From the NCBI GenBank assembly GCA_022072085.1, contig JAJVII010000057.1, positions 1 to 64,000 on the forward strand: a stretch of DNA of 64,000 nt, given 5' to 3'. Below are positions 7,247-15,279 of the stretch, in pieces (the first letter of the stretch is position 1; each line of letters opens with the position of its first letter). Under the pieces are notes generated by a model. It was not told the origin of the DNA, did not search any database, and worked only from the letters and a program-made list of their open reading frames with translations. The stretch comes from Phycisphaerae bacterium. GTDB taxonomy: Bacteria > Planctomycetota > Phycisphaerae > JAJVII01. Both the position numbers and the translations under genes were made by a program.

Positions 7247-9748
7247 CTACCTGCGGCGGATCCACGCCTCGGCGTCCTTCCAGTACTGGGCCGACTCCAG
7301 GGGAGCGTCGTCGAGCTGCCAATACTGGGTCATCATCCGTTCCTTGATGCGCGGGCGGCGTCCCATCCCGGCCAGATACGCCTTCAGGTCGGCAACGGCG
7401 ATCTTCGCCCTCGGCTGCCAGGCGCTGCCCGCCACGCAGGCCGCCAGCGACTCGAACATGGCCGCCGCTTCGGGCCGCCCGCTCTCCAATCCCGTGAAGT
7501 TGAAGCCGCTGACCATCAGCCGCCCGCGTCCGACGCGAAGGTCGAATAGGTAGGCGAACTTCCGCATCGTCCAGTCCGGCTGCAACTCGCGCAGCTTGAA
7601 GGTGAACACGTCGTAGCGGTCGCGGACGGCCTTGTCGACGCCCTGAACGATCGGCGCCACGGGCACGGGGAAACCGTCCAGGCTCAGCTTGTCGCTGTCG
7701 TCGATCAGGCCCGCGAACTGGAAATCGAGGAAACCGTCGGTCGGAAACGCCGCGACCGCCGGGTGCGGCCGCAGGAAGCCGCCGAGGTTGTGCCCGCGGT
7801 CCCAGATGACGGCCTTGAAGCGGTCCCACGTCGCCGGCAGGTAGTACCTCTCGCGCCGGGCCGACCGGTCGCGGGTCTCGGGCACGCGGTAGAGCATCAG
7901 CACGTCGCCGCCGCGGGCGAGCTGGTCGAAGACCGCCTCGCTGAAGCGGTCGGCGATGAGCAATCGCTCGTGCCTTCGCCCCCCTGCCCCAGCCAGTTGC
8001 GGATAGCGCTTCACGAGGTTCAGCCCATCCATCGCGAGCGTCGCACGCCTGATCGCCAGTTCGGCGGGCCGGTCCGGATAGAGCCAGAGGTTCCACTCGT
8101 TGGCGACCGTTCGGCCGCGGGCGAGCTTCAGTTGCACCGACAGCGTCATCGCCTGGGCCGCCGCGACAGCCGGCAGCGTCAGCGTCACCGTCGCCAGCCG
8201 TGACAGGCCCGGCGGCAGGTTCACGCGATCGAGCCGGCCGCCCATTGCAACGGCCTTGCTCCCGTTGCTCGCCAGCCGCCAGGTCAGCGTGCCCTCCCCC
8301 GCCAGCCAGTCGGTGCAATTGCTCAGCCAGACGGGGATCGTGATCCGCTCGCCATCGAAGAAGGTCCGCCGCGGCAGGTCGGCCACCAGCACCGCGTCGC
8401 TGTTGAATTTCGCGTAGCCGGCGACGTCCACCTCGGGCTTGAGGTCGTCGAAGCAGTCGAGCAGGCCGTTGGCGTTCTCGTATCGTTCGGTGTCGGCGAG
8501 TTGGAGGAAATGGAAGCCGACGAGCACGGGGCTCTTGCGGATGCTCTCGAAGACCTGCTTGTGCCAGATGAACTGGTGGCGGATGCTGGCGGCCCGCAGG
8601 CGGTCATAGTCGCGGTTCAACCCCTTGAGCTTCCGCAGCTTGATCAGCTCATCGATCCACCAGGGCTCCTCGGCCGCCGCCCGGGCGCGGGCGGACTTGA
8701 ACTTGCGCTTCAGGGCGTCCAGGTCGCGGAGGTTGATGTAGTGGCCGACCTCGTGGGCGACGACGGGATAACGCACGGGCACCTCGCGAGCGGTGGCTGC
8801 CCCGTCGCTGCGGGCCACCATCTCCTTGTCGGCGACCGAGCCGAAGATGGCCCAGTTGGCTGATGTATCGAACATGTCGTAGTGCGTTCCAAACGGCGCA
8901 AAGTACCCCATGTGCTGCACGTCCAGATCGACGCCGTCGCGGTCGGGCTCGCCGCGGGCACAGGTGTCGATGAACAGCCGCGTGTCGTCGAGGCGGCGAA
9001 GCTGGGCGGCCCGCTCGGCCACCTCGGGGTTGCGCCCGGGCTTGTTGATCTCGTTGCCCAGGCAGTAGACCATGAGCGAGGGGTGGTTGCGGATCCGCTT
9101 GATCGCATCGACCCAGTCTTTCCTGCGCACCAGCGTCGGATCGTGGTCCATCAGCTCTCGCTCGGCCTGGTACTTGCCGAAATACTTGCGGACCTCGACG
9201 TGCGTGAGCACGCCGAGGCGGTCCGCCGCGTCGAAATACGCCTCCGACGGCACGCGAGAATGGAAGCGGATGAAATTGAAGCCGAGCTTCTTCGCGGCCC
9301 GGATGAACTTCGCGTAGTACTCCTCTTCCGGCAGACCGAGCAAATTGGCGTGGTCGTGGGCTTCGCGGCCGCGGATGACCCCGCGGACATAGAACGGCTT
9401 GTTGTTCAGGTAGAGTTGGTTGCCGGCGGCGTGCACCTTGCGCATGCCGAAATCCTGGACGACGCGCCGCGACCCGCCGCCGCTCGACAGCGTCAGCGTC
9501 AGCCGATAGAGGAACGGCGCGTCGATGGTCCAGGGGGCGAAGCCAGGCAGCTTCGCGGTGAACTCTACGACCCGCCCCCGGCCCCCCGCCGGCACGCGCC
9601 CGCCGGCCACGCGCTTCCCGTCGGCGACGATCTTCCAGTCGCATCCGCGCACGTCCCGAGGCCGGGTGAAGGTCACCCGCACGCTGCTGTCATCGAAGTC
9701 CGGCGAAACGAACAGGTCGGGCAGGATGTCACGTCCGAGCGATGCCAT
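7247..9748 (-). CDS. Glycoside hydrolase family 2-like enzyme without N-terminal jelly roll
   Basis: Encodes 833 residues; GAGGAG lies 7 nt before the ATG at 9748. Residues 1-105 resemble the immunoglobulin-like domain of GH2 enzymes. A TIM-barrel region follows, with CLGNE (Glu233, putative acid/base) and VAHEVGHY (Glu333, putative nucleophile). The last 300 residues contain a beta-sandwich and a GATase/ThuA-like segment often seen in planctomycete GH2 proteins. The usual N-terminal sugar-binding jelly roll is absent, and the upstream gene ends only 33 nt away. There is no signal peptide, so it is likely cytoplasmic. Probably a beta-glycosidase (galactosidase, glucuronidase or mannosidase type) working with the adjacent GH4 and sulfatase; specificity cannot be read. 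Confidence 0.8.
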   Translation of the reverse strand: MASLGRDILPDLFVSPDFDDSSVRVTFTRPRDVRGCDWKIVADGKRVAGGRVPAGGRGRVVEFTAKLPGFAPWTIDAPFLYRLTLTLSSGGGSRRVVQDFGMRKVHAAGNQLYLNNKPFYVRGVIRGREAHDHANLLGLPEEEYYAKFIRAAKKLGFNFIRFHSRVPSEAYFDAADRLGVLTHVEVRKYFGKYQAERELMDHDPTLVRRKDWVDAIKRIRNHPSLMVYCLGNEINKPGRNPEVAERAAQLRRLDDTRLFIDTCARGEPDRDGVDLDVQHMGYFAPFGTHYDMFDTSANWAIFGSVADKEMVARSDGAATAREVPVRYPVVAHEVGHYINLRDLDALKRKFKSARARAAAEEPWWIDELIKLRKLKGLNRDYDRLRAASIRHQFIWHKQVFESIRKSPVLVGFHFLQLADTERYENANGLLDCFDDLKPEVDVAGYAKFNSDAVLVADLPRRTFFDGERITIPVWLSNCTDWLAGEGTLTWRLASNGSKAVAMGGRLDRVNLPPGLSRLATVTLTLPAVAAAQAMTLSVQLKLARGRTVANEWNLWLYPDRPAELAIRRATLAMDGLNLVKRYPQLAGAGGRRHERLLIADRFSEAVFDQLARGGDVLMLYRVPETRDRSARRERYYLPATWDRFKAVIWDRGHNLGGFLRPHPAVAAFPTDGFLDFQFAGLIDDSDKLSLDGFPVPVAPIVQGVDKAVRDRYDVFTFKLRELQPDWTMRKFAYLFDLRVGRGRLMVSGFNFTGLESGRPEAAAMFESLAACVAGSAWQPRAKIAVADLKAYLAGMGRRPRIKERMMTQYWQLDDAPLESAQYWKDAEAWIRRR

Positions 9749-9781
9749 GTAAGACTCCTCACGGATTCACGTCGACGTCAA

Positions 9782-11131
9782 TCACTTGAAGAACTGCGGC
9801 AACCACTGGCGATGGGCTTCGAACAGGTCAGCAATCACCTTCTCGATCACGTCCAGGTCGCGATGGGCGGGGTGGGCCATGGCCGCCTGGAGCACCAGCT
9901 TGCGATCGCCCGACATGGCCGCATCCACCGTCAGCTTGCCGAACTCATAGGCGCACCGCACCATGCCCTGGACGCTGAAGGGCAAAGCGCCGGCTGCATA
10001 GGGGACGGGCCCGTGGCCGGTCATCGTCGCGCCGACTTCCACGATGGCGTCGTCGGGCAGGTTGGGCGCCGCGCCGTTGTTGACGACGTTCACCGTCTCC
10101 AGGTTCCGCACGTCATTGGCAATCGAATGGATCGCACCGATGGCCTGGTCGCCGTGGGCGGCGTCTTCCTCGTCGTGGGCCGAGATGCTCGCTGCTCCGC
10201 CGGCGATCTGGTCGCGGATGCCCTGGCGTTTCTCGGCGCCCAGGTTCTCCAGCCAGGTCGAACGGTGCTCGAAACCCGGGGCCAGGTGGATGTCCTGGAG
10301 CTTGCGGAGATTGTAGTAGTAGCGGGCGTAGTAGACCGAGCCGGGCAGGATGCCGTAGTAGCGGAACAGGCGGCAGGCGTCGGCCTCGACCACGTTGAGC
10401 TGCGGGTTGCCGTCGATCGGCTCGTAGCCGGCCGGGCCGGACAGGTCGGCGTCGTCGATCAGCCCGTCGAGAATCGGGTAGAGATCGCGGCCCCGATGGT
10501 AGAGCTGGAGGCACCAGGTATGGTGGTTGACGCCGGAGACATAGGCCTCCACCTCGTGGGCCCGGGCCGTCGGGATCTTCAGCAGCTTGGCGGCCAGCCA
10601 TTTCACCCCCCAGACGCCGTCGCACAGGCCCAGGGTCTTCGTGTGCCCGGCCCGCACGGTCGCATCGCAGACCATGTTCGCGGGGTTGGTGTAGTTGATC
10701 AGCCAGGCGTTGGGGCAGTTGCGCTGGATGGCCTCGGCCAGCGCGACGACCTCGGGGATGCAGCGAAGGGCCATGAAGACGCCGCCGACACCGACGGTCT
10801 CGATGCCCAGTTCGCCGTATTTTTCGGGGATCGTCTCGTCGAGGTAGCGTGCCTTCAAGCCGCCGGTGCGGAAGCAGGAGAGGACAAAGTCGGCGCCCGC
10901 GAGGGCCTTGTCCTGGTTCATCTCGTAGCTGAACGTCAGCGGCAGCTTCTCGCGCCGGGCGGCCGCCTGGCCCCAGTCGCACATGAGCTTGACGTTGGCC
11001 TCGTTGACATCGTTCAGGACGACGTGGCTGCCGGCCAGACCGCCTTTGCGCGCGTAGTTGGCCAGGCTGGCGAACATGGAAGTCATGTACGCCGATCCGC
11101 CGCCGACGATGCAGATACGAACTCCAGGCAT
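9782..11131 (-). CDS. Glycoside hydrolase family 4, NAD- and metal-dependent
   Basis: Encodes 449 residues from the ATG at 11131 (GGAG 7 nt upstream; a further in-frame ATG at 11194 has no such site). The N-terminus VRICIVGGGSAYMTSMF is a Rossmann NAD-binding loop. LINYTNPANMV, the Cys in LGLCDGVWG and the His in SGVNHHTW are the NAD/Mn-binding motifs of GH4. GH4 enzymes cleave alpha- or beta-glycosides by a redox-elimination mechanism. The family includes 6-phospho-glycosidases, alpha-galactosidases and alpha-glucuronidases, and the sequence alone does not decide between them. It sits between a phosphomannose-isomerase-like gene and a GH2 gene in one operon, so a cytoplasmic oligosaccharide-degradation role is likely. 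Confidence 0.9.
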   Translation of the reverse strand: MPGVRICIVGGGSAYMTSMFASLANYARKGGLAGSHVVLNDVNEANVKLMCDWGQAAARREKLPLTFSYEMNQDKALAGADFVLSCFRTGGLKARYLDETIPEKYGELGIETVGVGGVFMALRCIPEVVALAEAIQRNCPNAWLINYTNPANMVCDATVRAGHTKTLGLCDGVWGVKWLAAKLLKIPTARAHEVEAYVSGVNHHTWCLQLYHRGRDLYPILDGLIDDADLSGPAGYEPIDGNPQLNVVEADACRLFRYYGILPGSVYYARYYYNLRKLQDIHLAPGFEHRSTWLENLGAEKRQGIRDQIAGGAASISAHDEEDAAHGDQAIGAIHSIANDVRNLETVNVVNNGAAPNLPDDAIVEVGATMTGHGPVPYAAGALPFSVQGMVRCAYEFGKLTVDAAMSGDRKLVLQAAMAHPAHRDLDVIEKVIADLFEAHRQWLPQFFK

Positions 11132-11190
11132 GCTTGGCTCCTTGGCAAAGCGGGGATTGTCGCAGACAGACGCACGGCCGTCCAGTCGCT

Positions 11191-12273
11191 TCACGCGGGC
11201 GCGGGGGCGACCAGGACAAGAGACAGATCGGCTGTGGTTGGGGTGTATCGCACCGCTTCAGTGGCGGCCGGCAAGAGGAACTTGGCGCCAGGGCGCAGGT
11301 CGATTCGGCGATCGCCCGCGACGGCGGCGCCCTGCCCCGCGGCGACGATGGCAACCTGCACGCGCGGCGGCTTGGGGACCGTCGCAGGCCCTGTGATGCG
11401 CAGGCGCGTGATGCGGAAGCAATCGGTCTGCTGCGGGCCGATGAGCAGTTCCTCGGCGAAGCCCTCGCCGGCACGGGTCGGCGCCGGCGTCACGCCGCAG
11501 CGCCGCCGCACGTCGGCCGCCGTCGGCAGCGGCGTGTAGTCGAATATCCGCATCGCGAAATCCGGGTCGCGGCCCATGAACCGCCCGGCCGGCGGAACGA
11601 CGATGCCTTCGCGTTCGAATTCGCAGCGGACCACGAGGTCCGTCGGCTCCATCACTTCGACCATCAGCACGCCCGCACCGATCGCGTGCGGCAGGCCGCC
11701 GGGCACGACGAACACGTCGCCGGGCGCGACGGGGATCGGGTCGAAACACGCCATCATGGCCGGGATGTCCTGCTCGAAGACAATCCGACGCCACTCGGCC
11801 GCCGGCGGCGGGCGCTGGAAGCCCAGCAGGATCGTCCCCGCGCAGCCCGGCCGCACCGCCAGCACGATGTAGGTCTCCAGTTTGCCCCAGCGCGAGCCGA
11901 GATGTTCTCGGGCGAAGGCGGCCGTCGGGTGGGCCTGCACGTGCAGCCGCATCGACGAGTCGAGCAACTTGGCCAGGAAGCCGAGTTCCGGGCCCATTCG
12001 GGCGAAGTGGTCGCCGCCGACGTAGTGGTCGGGGTCGGCTGCGAACAGGTCGCGCAGGAGGATCGGCCCGTTGCCGGCGTCCACGCGGGCCAACCCCTCG
12101 CCGGGCTCGGGCGGCAGGCCGGGGTTGGCGGCGGCAACGGTGGAGGCAATCCAGTCTTCGGGCCGATCGGAGTCAGCCGGGGCAGCCAGGCCCTGGAGGC
12201 GGTCCAGCATGAGCCCGCCGCGGTATCCCCGGCGGACGCGATTGGGCGGCAGCGGCAGCAGCGGCGGCTTCAC
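11191..12273 (-). CDS. Type I phosphomannose isomerase-like protein
   Basis: Encodes 360 residues from a GTG at 12273, chosen because AAAGGAG stands 5 nt before it. The frame also has an earlier start codon without a good site. Zinc-ligand motifs of class I mannose-6-phosphate isomerases are visible: HVQAHP (His111, Gln113, His115), KLETYIVL (Glu133) and PGGLPHAIG (His196), in a cupin fold. These enzymes interconvert mannose-6-phosphate and fructose-6-phosphate. It is the first gene of the carbohydrate operon, with GH4 59 nt downstream, and would feed released sugars into glycolysis. ManA is a plausible symbol, but substrate preference is not certain. Confidence 0.85.
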   Translation of the reverse strand: MKPPLLPLPPNRVRRGYRGGLMLDRLQGLAAPADSDRPEDWIASTVAAANPGLPPEPGEGLARVDAGNGPILLRDLFAADPDHYVGGDHFARMGPELGFLAKLLDSSMRLHVQAHPTAAFAREHLGSRWGKLETYIVLAVRPGCAGTILLGFQRPPPAAEWRRIVFEQDIPAMMACFDPIPVAPGDVFVVPGGLPHAIGAGVLMVEVMEPTDLVVRCEFEREGIVVPPAGRFMGRDPDFAMRIFDYTPLPTAADVRRRCGVTPAPTRAGEGFAEELLIGPQQTDCFRITRLRITGPATVPKPPRVQVAIVAAGQGAAVAGDRRIDLRPGAKFLLPAATEAVRYTPTTADLSLVLVAPAPA

Positions 12274-12354
12274 GCGGACTCCTTTGGCCGGACAGGATAG
12301 CACGCCGCTGCCGCCGGGCGGAAGGGGGTTGCGCCTCGGGGGGCGTCCCCTGGT

Positions 12355-12392
12355 GAAAAACGAGAGCCCCCCGGCGGCAGGCCCGGGGGGCT
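12355..12392 (-). terminator. Intrinsic terminator after the AsmA-like gene
   Basis: A 10-bp perfect stem (12365-12374 with 12383-12392, core GCCCCCCGG/CCGGGGGGC) has an 8-nt loop. On the minus strand it is followed by CTCGTTTTTC. It lies just past the end of the minus-strand gene at 12427 and upstream of the phosphomannose isomerase operon. Confidence 0.85.
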
Positions 12393-12426
12393 GGGTCTCA
12401 GGATCGCATCTGTGGCAGCGATTCGA

Positions 12427-13308
12427 TTACGGGTTGTCCTTGGGCTTGTTCAGCAGCTTGTCCAGCGTTCCACCGACATCAGGAACCTTGGGCAACTCCG
12501 TCCCGCTGCCGTCGCCGGAGCCGGCCGGCTTCTCGAACAGATTCTTCAGCGTGTCGCCACCCTGCTTGAGGATGCCCTCGGCTGCCTTGGGGTCCATGAC
12601 CTTGGTCAGGTCGCCCAGCCCGCCCTTGAGCACGTCGGCGGCCGGACCCAGCTTGTTGCCGGCCTCTTTGACCACCGCCGCCACGATGGCCGGCAGCACG
12701 CGGGCGACCACCTCGCTGATCACCAGGCCCTGGGCGTTCTCGTCGGTCAGGTTGGTCACTTCGAGCTTGGGGATCACGACCGTCGAGGTGCTGTTGACCA
12801 GGCCCTTGAGGGTGATGTGGGCCTTGATGTCGGTGATCGTGATCTTGTCGATCTTGAGCTTCTTGCCGCCCTCGGCCTTCTTCTTCTCGGGCTGGCTCGG
12901 CTCAGCCGACTCGAACTTCTTGAGGTTGTCCAGGATTTCGCGGACGTTGTTCTTGTTGCCGTCCTGCTCGAGATTGAGGTCAAGCCCCTTGAGTTCAAAC
13001 TTCGTCACGTTGATGGTGTCGGTGAAGACGCTGCCGGTCTTGACAGCCACGTCAAACACGCCGGTCTGAACCAGGTGCGGCGTCGAGTAGCCCTTGGGGT
13101 TGGCCACCGTCAGCGTGTCCATCATCAGCGTGCCGTGGATGAGGCTGAGGTTGAGGTCCTTGACCGTGGTGTCCACGCCCAGGGCGTAGGTCGCGCCCTT
13201 CTCGACGCCTTTGCGGGCGATGGGATTGATCAGCATCCAGAGCACGCCGACGGCCACGATCAGCAGCAGCACGATCCCGATCACGATCTTGAGGATGAGC
13301 TTCTTCAC
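12427..13308 (-). CDS. AsmA-like membrane-anchored protein
   Basis: Encodes 293 residues from a GTG at 13308, with GGAGGA 6 nt upstream. Residues about 4-27 form one N-terminal membrane segment (ILKIVIGIVLLLIVAVGVLW). The body then resembles AsmA/TamB-type proteins: beta-strand rich, with blocks of the form LMMDTLTVANPKGY and ITITDIKAHITLKG. Most of the protein should lie in the periplasm. AsmA-like proteins are implicated in envelope lipid or outer-membrane homeostasis. The C-terminal third is low-complexity and rich in Gly, Lys and Pro. It is a single-gene unit with its own terminator. The assignment is by overall pattern, not by catalytic motif. Confidence 0.65.
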   Translation of the reverse strand: MKKLILKIVIGIVLLLIVAVGVLWMLINPIARKGVEKGATYALGVDTTVKDLNLSLIHGTLMMDTLTVANPKGYSTPHLVQTGVFDVAVKTGSVFTDTINVTKFELKGLDLNLEQDGNKNNVREILDNLKKFESAEPSQPEKKKAEGGKKLKIDKITITDIKAHITLKGLVNSTSTVVIPKLEVTNLTDENAQGLVISEVVARVLPAIVAAVVKEAGNKLGPAADVLKGGLGDLTKVMDPKAAEGILKQGGDTLKNLFEKPAGSGDGSGTELPKVPDVGGTLDKLLNKPKDNP

Positions 13309-13346
13309 TGGTGTTCCTCCCAGGGTTCGAGATATGCCCGATCATA

Positions 13347-13405
13347 AGAATCTATCTCAATTGCCACACGGGTCGCGATCCCGCGTGGCAATTGAGATAG
13401 ATTCT
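13347..13405. repeat. Perfect 21-bp inverted repeat with short loop
   Basis: Bases 13347-13367 and 13385-13405 are perfect reverse complements (arms begin AGAATCTATCTCAATTG). After one mismatch the stem continues for 4 bp round a TCGCGAT loop. It lies 38 bp upstream of the GTG of the AsmA-like gene and is much AT-richer than its surroundings. It could be a stable RNA hairpin, an operator or a mobile palindrome; no U-tract follows. Confidence 0.9.
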
Positions 13406-13436
13406 AAACCCGCGGGCCGGCAAATTCAAAGGGCGA

Positions 13437-13465
13437 AGGGCCCGACCGCCGATCGGCCGGGCCCT
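13437..13465 (-). terminator. Possible terminator after the DUF11 lipoprotein pair
   Basis: A 12-bp stem with one mismatch (AGGGCCCGACCG / CGGCCGGGCCCT) and a 5-nt loop lies 42 bp beyond the stop of the minus-strand DUF11 gene. The minus-strand sequence that follows is only weakly T-rich (TTCGCCCTTTGAATTT), so it may be inefficient. Confidence 0.45.
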
Positions 13466-13507
13466 CGCACACAGGCTCCGTTGCGGCGTCCCGCGACGCC
13501 GCGGGGG

Positions 13508-15142
13508 TCATTCGTAAATGTGCGTGCTCTCGGTCTCCTCGACCGGCGAACTCGTGTTGTCGCTGGTCAGGGTGACCTTGAAGCGGACGTCGCCGGCCTT
13601 GTTGCCCTTAACGGTGATGCGATAGACGGCCTTGTCCTTGGGGGCCAACTTCGGCAGCGCCGCGAAGGTCACGTCCTGCCCGGCGCTCTGGGCGTTGGTA
13701 GGTCCCTTGGCCGACACGAGCGACTGCTCAGCCGGCAGCGTGCACTTGATGACGATGTTGGTGTCGTTGGCCGACCCCTGGTTGGTCACCGTCACCTCAT
13801 AAACCTCCTCGCCGCCGACCTCGATCGGGTCGCTGAGGTCCACGCACTCCAGCAGGACCGCCGGGATGCCCTGGACGTTGGTGGTCGCGACGGCTGTGCC
13901 CTGTCCGCAGACCGCCTTGGCGCTGACCGACGTGGTCACGTCGCCCATGGCCTCGCTGGTGGCGACCAGGCCGAGCTTCTTGGACGCCCCGGCCGCCAGG
14001 TCGCCCAGGCTCCAGGTGACCTGCCCGCCGGAGTACTTGCCGCCGTTGTCAGCCGACACGAACCGCATGCCGTTGCTCAGCGTCGCGGTCACGACGGTAT
14101 CGCCGGCCGCCGCGTCGCCGCTGTTGGCGACCGAGATGTCATAGCTGATGGGTCGGCCGGTGTAGCGCATCTTGGGCGCCGTTGCGGCGACCTGGAGCTT
14201 GGGCTCGGTAACGCTGCTGACTGCCGACGCGTTGGCCGACAGGCCGTTGTCGCCGGTTGCGCTCGCCTGGTTGGTAAACCGACCGGTCCGAGTCGCATGC
14301 AGGACGAGGTTGAACTCCTTGCTCTGGCCGGCCGACAGGTTGCCGGCGTCCATCGTCGCCTTGGCGCTGCCGTCGCCCATCCGCAGGCCTTCGGGCAGGT
14401 CCTGGGTGACCTTCACGTTGCGGGCCTCGCCGGTGCCGGCGTTGGTGACGACCAGCTTGACCGGCAGCGTCTGGCAGCGCAGCACGTTGTCGGCGGCGGT
14501 CATGGCCAGTTGCAGCTTGGGCTGCACGATGTTCAGGGCCAGGCAGCCCTTGGCGCTGTTGGCGTAGGCGGCGGTGGCGCACTGGGTCGGGCGGCCCGGC
14601 TCGGAAGCGACCGCCTCGACAACGATTTTCTTGGTCTGGCCGGCCGTCAACTCGTCCAGCTTCCAGGTCAGCGTCTCGCCGTTGGCGACGGCCTGTGGGG
14701 ACGAGCCGGACACCTTCAGCCCGGTCCCGACCGTGTCGGTGACGGTGACCGAGTTGAGCGGCCCCCGGGTCAGGTTGGTGACCTGGATCTCATACTGATA
14801 CTTCATCCCGACCAGGACGGTGTCCGGCACGATCTTCTCCAGCATCAGCGTGCTGGTGCGCCGGTCCCCGGTGGGGGTGATGACGGTCAGGTGCAGCTTG
14901 CCGTCGGAGTGCGACACGCCGGCCTCCATCGGCTGGGCCGGTTCCGAGTCGCTCACGTCCGCGGCCATGGGGCTGGCGGGCGCCGAGGCAATCGGCGTGG
15001 CAGCCGCGGGAGCGGGCTGGGCCGCCGCGGGCTGGGCCTGTGCAGCCGAGGCGGCCGGGGCTTCGGAACTGCATCCCGCAGTCATCGCCAGCAGCAGCGA
15101 AGTGACAGTCAACAGCAGCACGGCTTGCATCCGGGGTTTCAT
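13508..15142 (-). CDS. DUF11-repeat lipoprotein (shorter paralogue)
   Basis: Encodes 544 residues from the ATG at 15142 (AAAGGAA 6 nt upstream). The N-terminus is a lipoprotein signal with lipobox AMTAGC, followed by an Ala/Pro-rich linker to about residue 60. Four DUF11-type beta-sandwich repeats of roughly 110 residues follow. Each opens like KYQYEIQVTNLTRGP or EVYEVTVTNQGSAND and contains LPEGLRM-type turns. The C-terminus ends ETESTHIYE. It is about 60 percent the length of the gene just upstream, and the repeat regions are clearly paralogous. DUF11 repeats occur in large surface or envelope proteins, including the cysteine-rich chlamydial OmcB. A structural envelope role in this organism is inferred. 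Confidence 0.85.
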   Translation of the reverse strand: MKPRMQAVLLLTVTSLLLAMTAGCSSEAPAASAAQAQPAAAQPAPAAATPIASAPASPMAADVSDSEPAQPMEAGVSHSDGKLHLTVITPTGDRRTSTLMLEKIVPDTVLVGMKYQYEIQVTNLTRGPLNSVTVTDTVGTGLKVSGSSPQAVANGETLTWKLDELTAGQTKKIVVEAVASEPGRPTQCATAAYANSAKGCLALNIVQPKLQLAMTAADNVLRCQTLPVKLVVTNAGTGEARNVKVTQDLPEGLRMGDGSAKATMDAGNLSAGQSKEFNLVLHATRTGRFTNQASATGDNGLSANASAVSSVTEPKLQVAATAPKMRYTGRPISYDISVANSGDAAAGDTVVTATLSNGMRFVSADNGGKYSGGQVTWSLGDLAAGASKKLGLVATSEAMGDVTTSVSAKAVCGQGTAVATTNVQGIPAVLLECVDLSDPIEVGGEEVYEVTVTNQGSANDTNIVIKCTLPAEQSLVSAKGPTNAQSAGQDVTFAALPKLAPKDKAVYRITVKGNKAGDVRFKVTLTSDNTSSPVEETESTHIYE

Positions 15143-15279
15143 GGTGATTCCTTTCAATGGTCCTGTTGGCTTGTGGCGACCTGATTGGTCCTGTTCAGAC
15201 GAACGCTCGAATCGAAACGGGACCGGGGCGCGGGACCGTCGGCCGACAGCCGACCGCCCGCACCCCGGTTCCGCGGGGA

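Noticed and set aside
5634-7553. Long plus-strand open frame opposite the sulfatase and GH2 genes
   Set aside because: Antisense shadow, Arg/Gly/Ala/Val-rich; the sulfatase on the minus strand has clear motifs and ribosome site.
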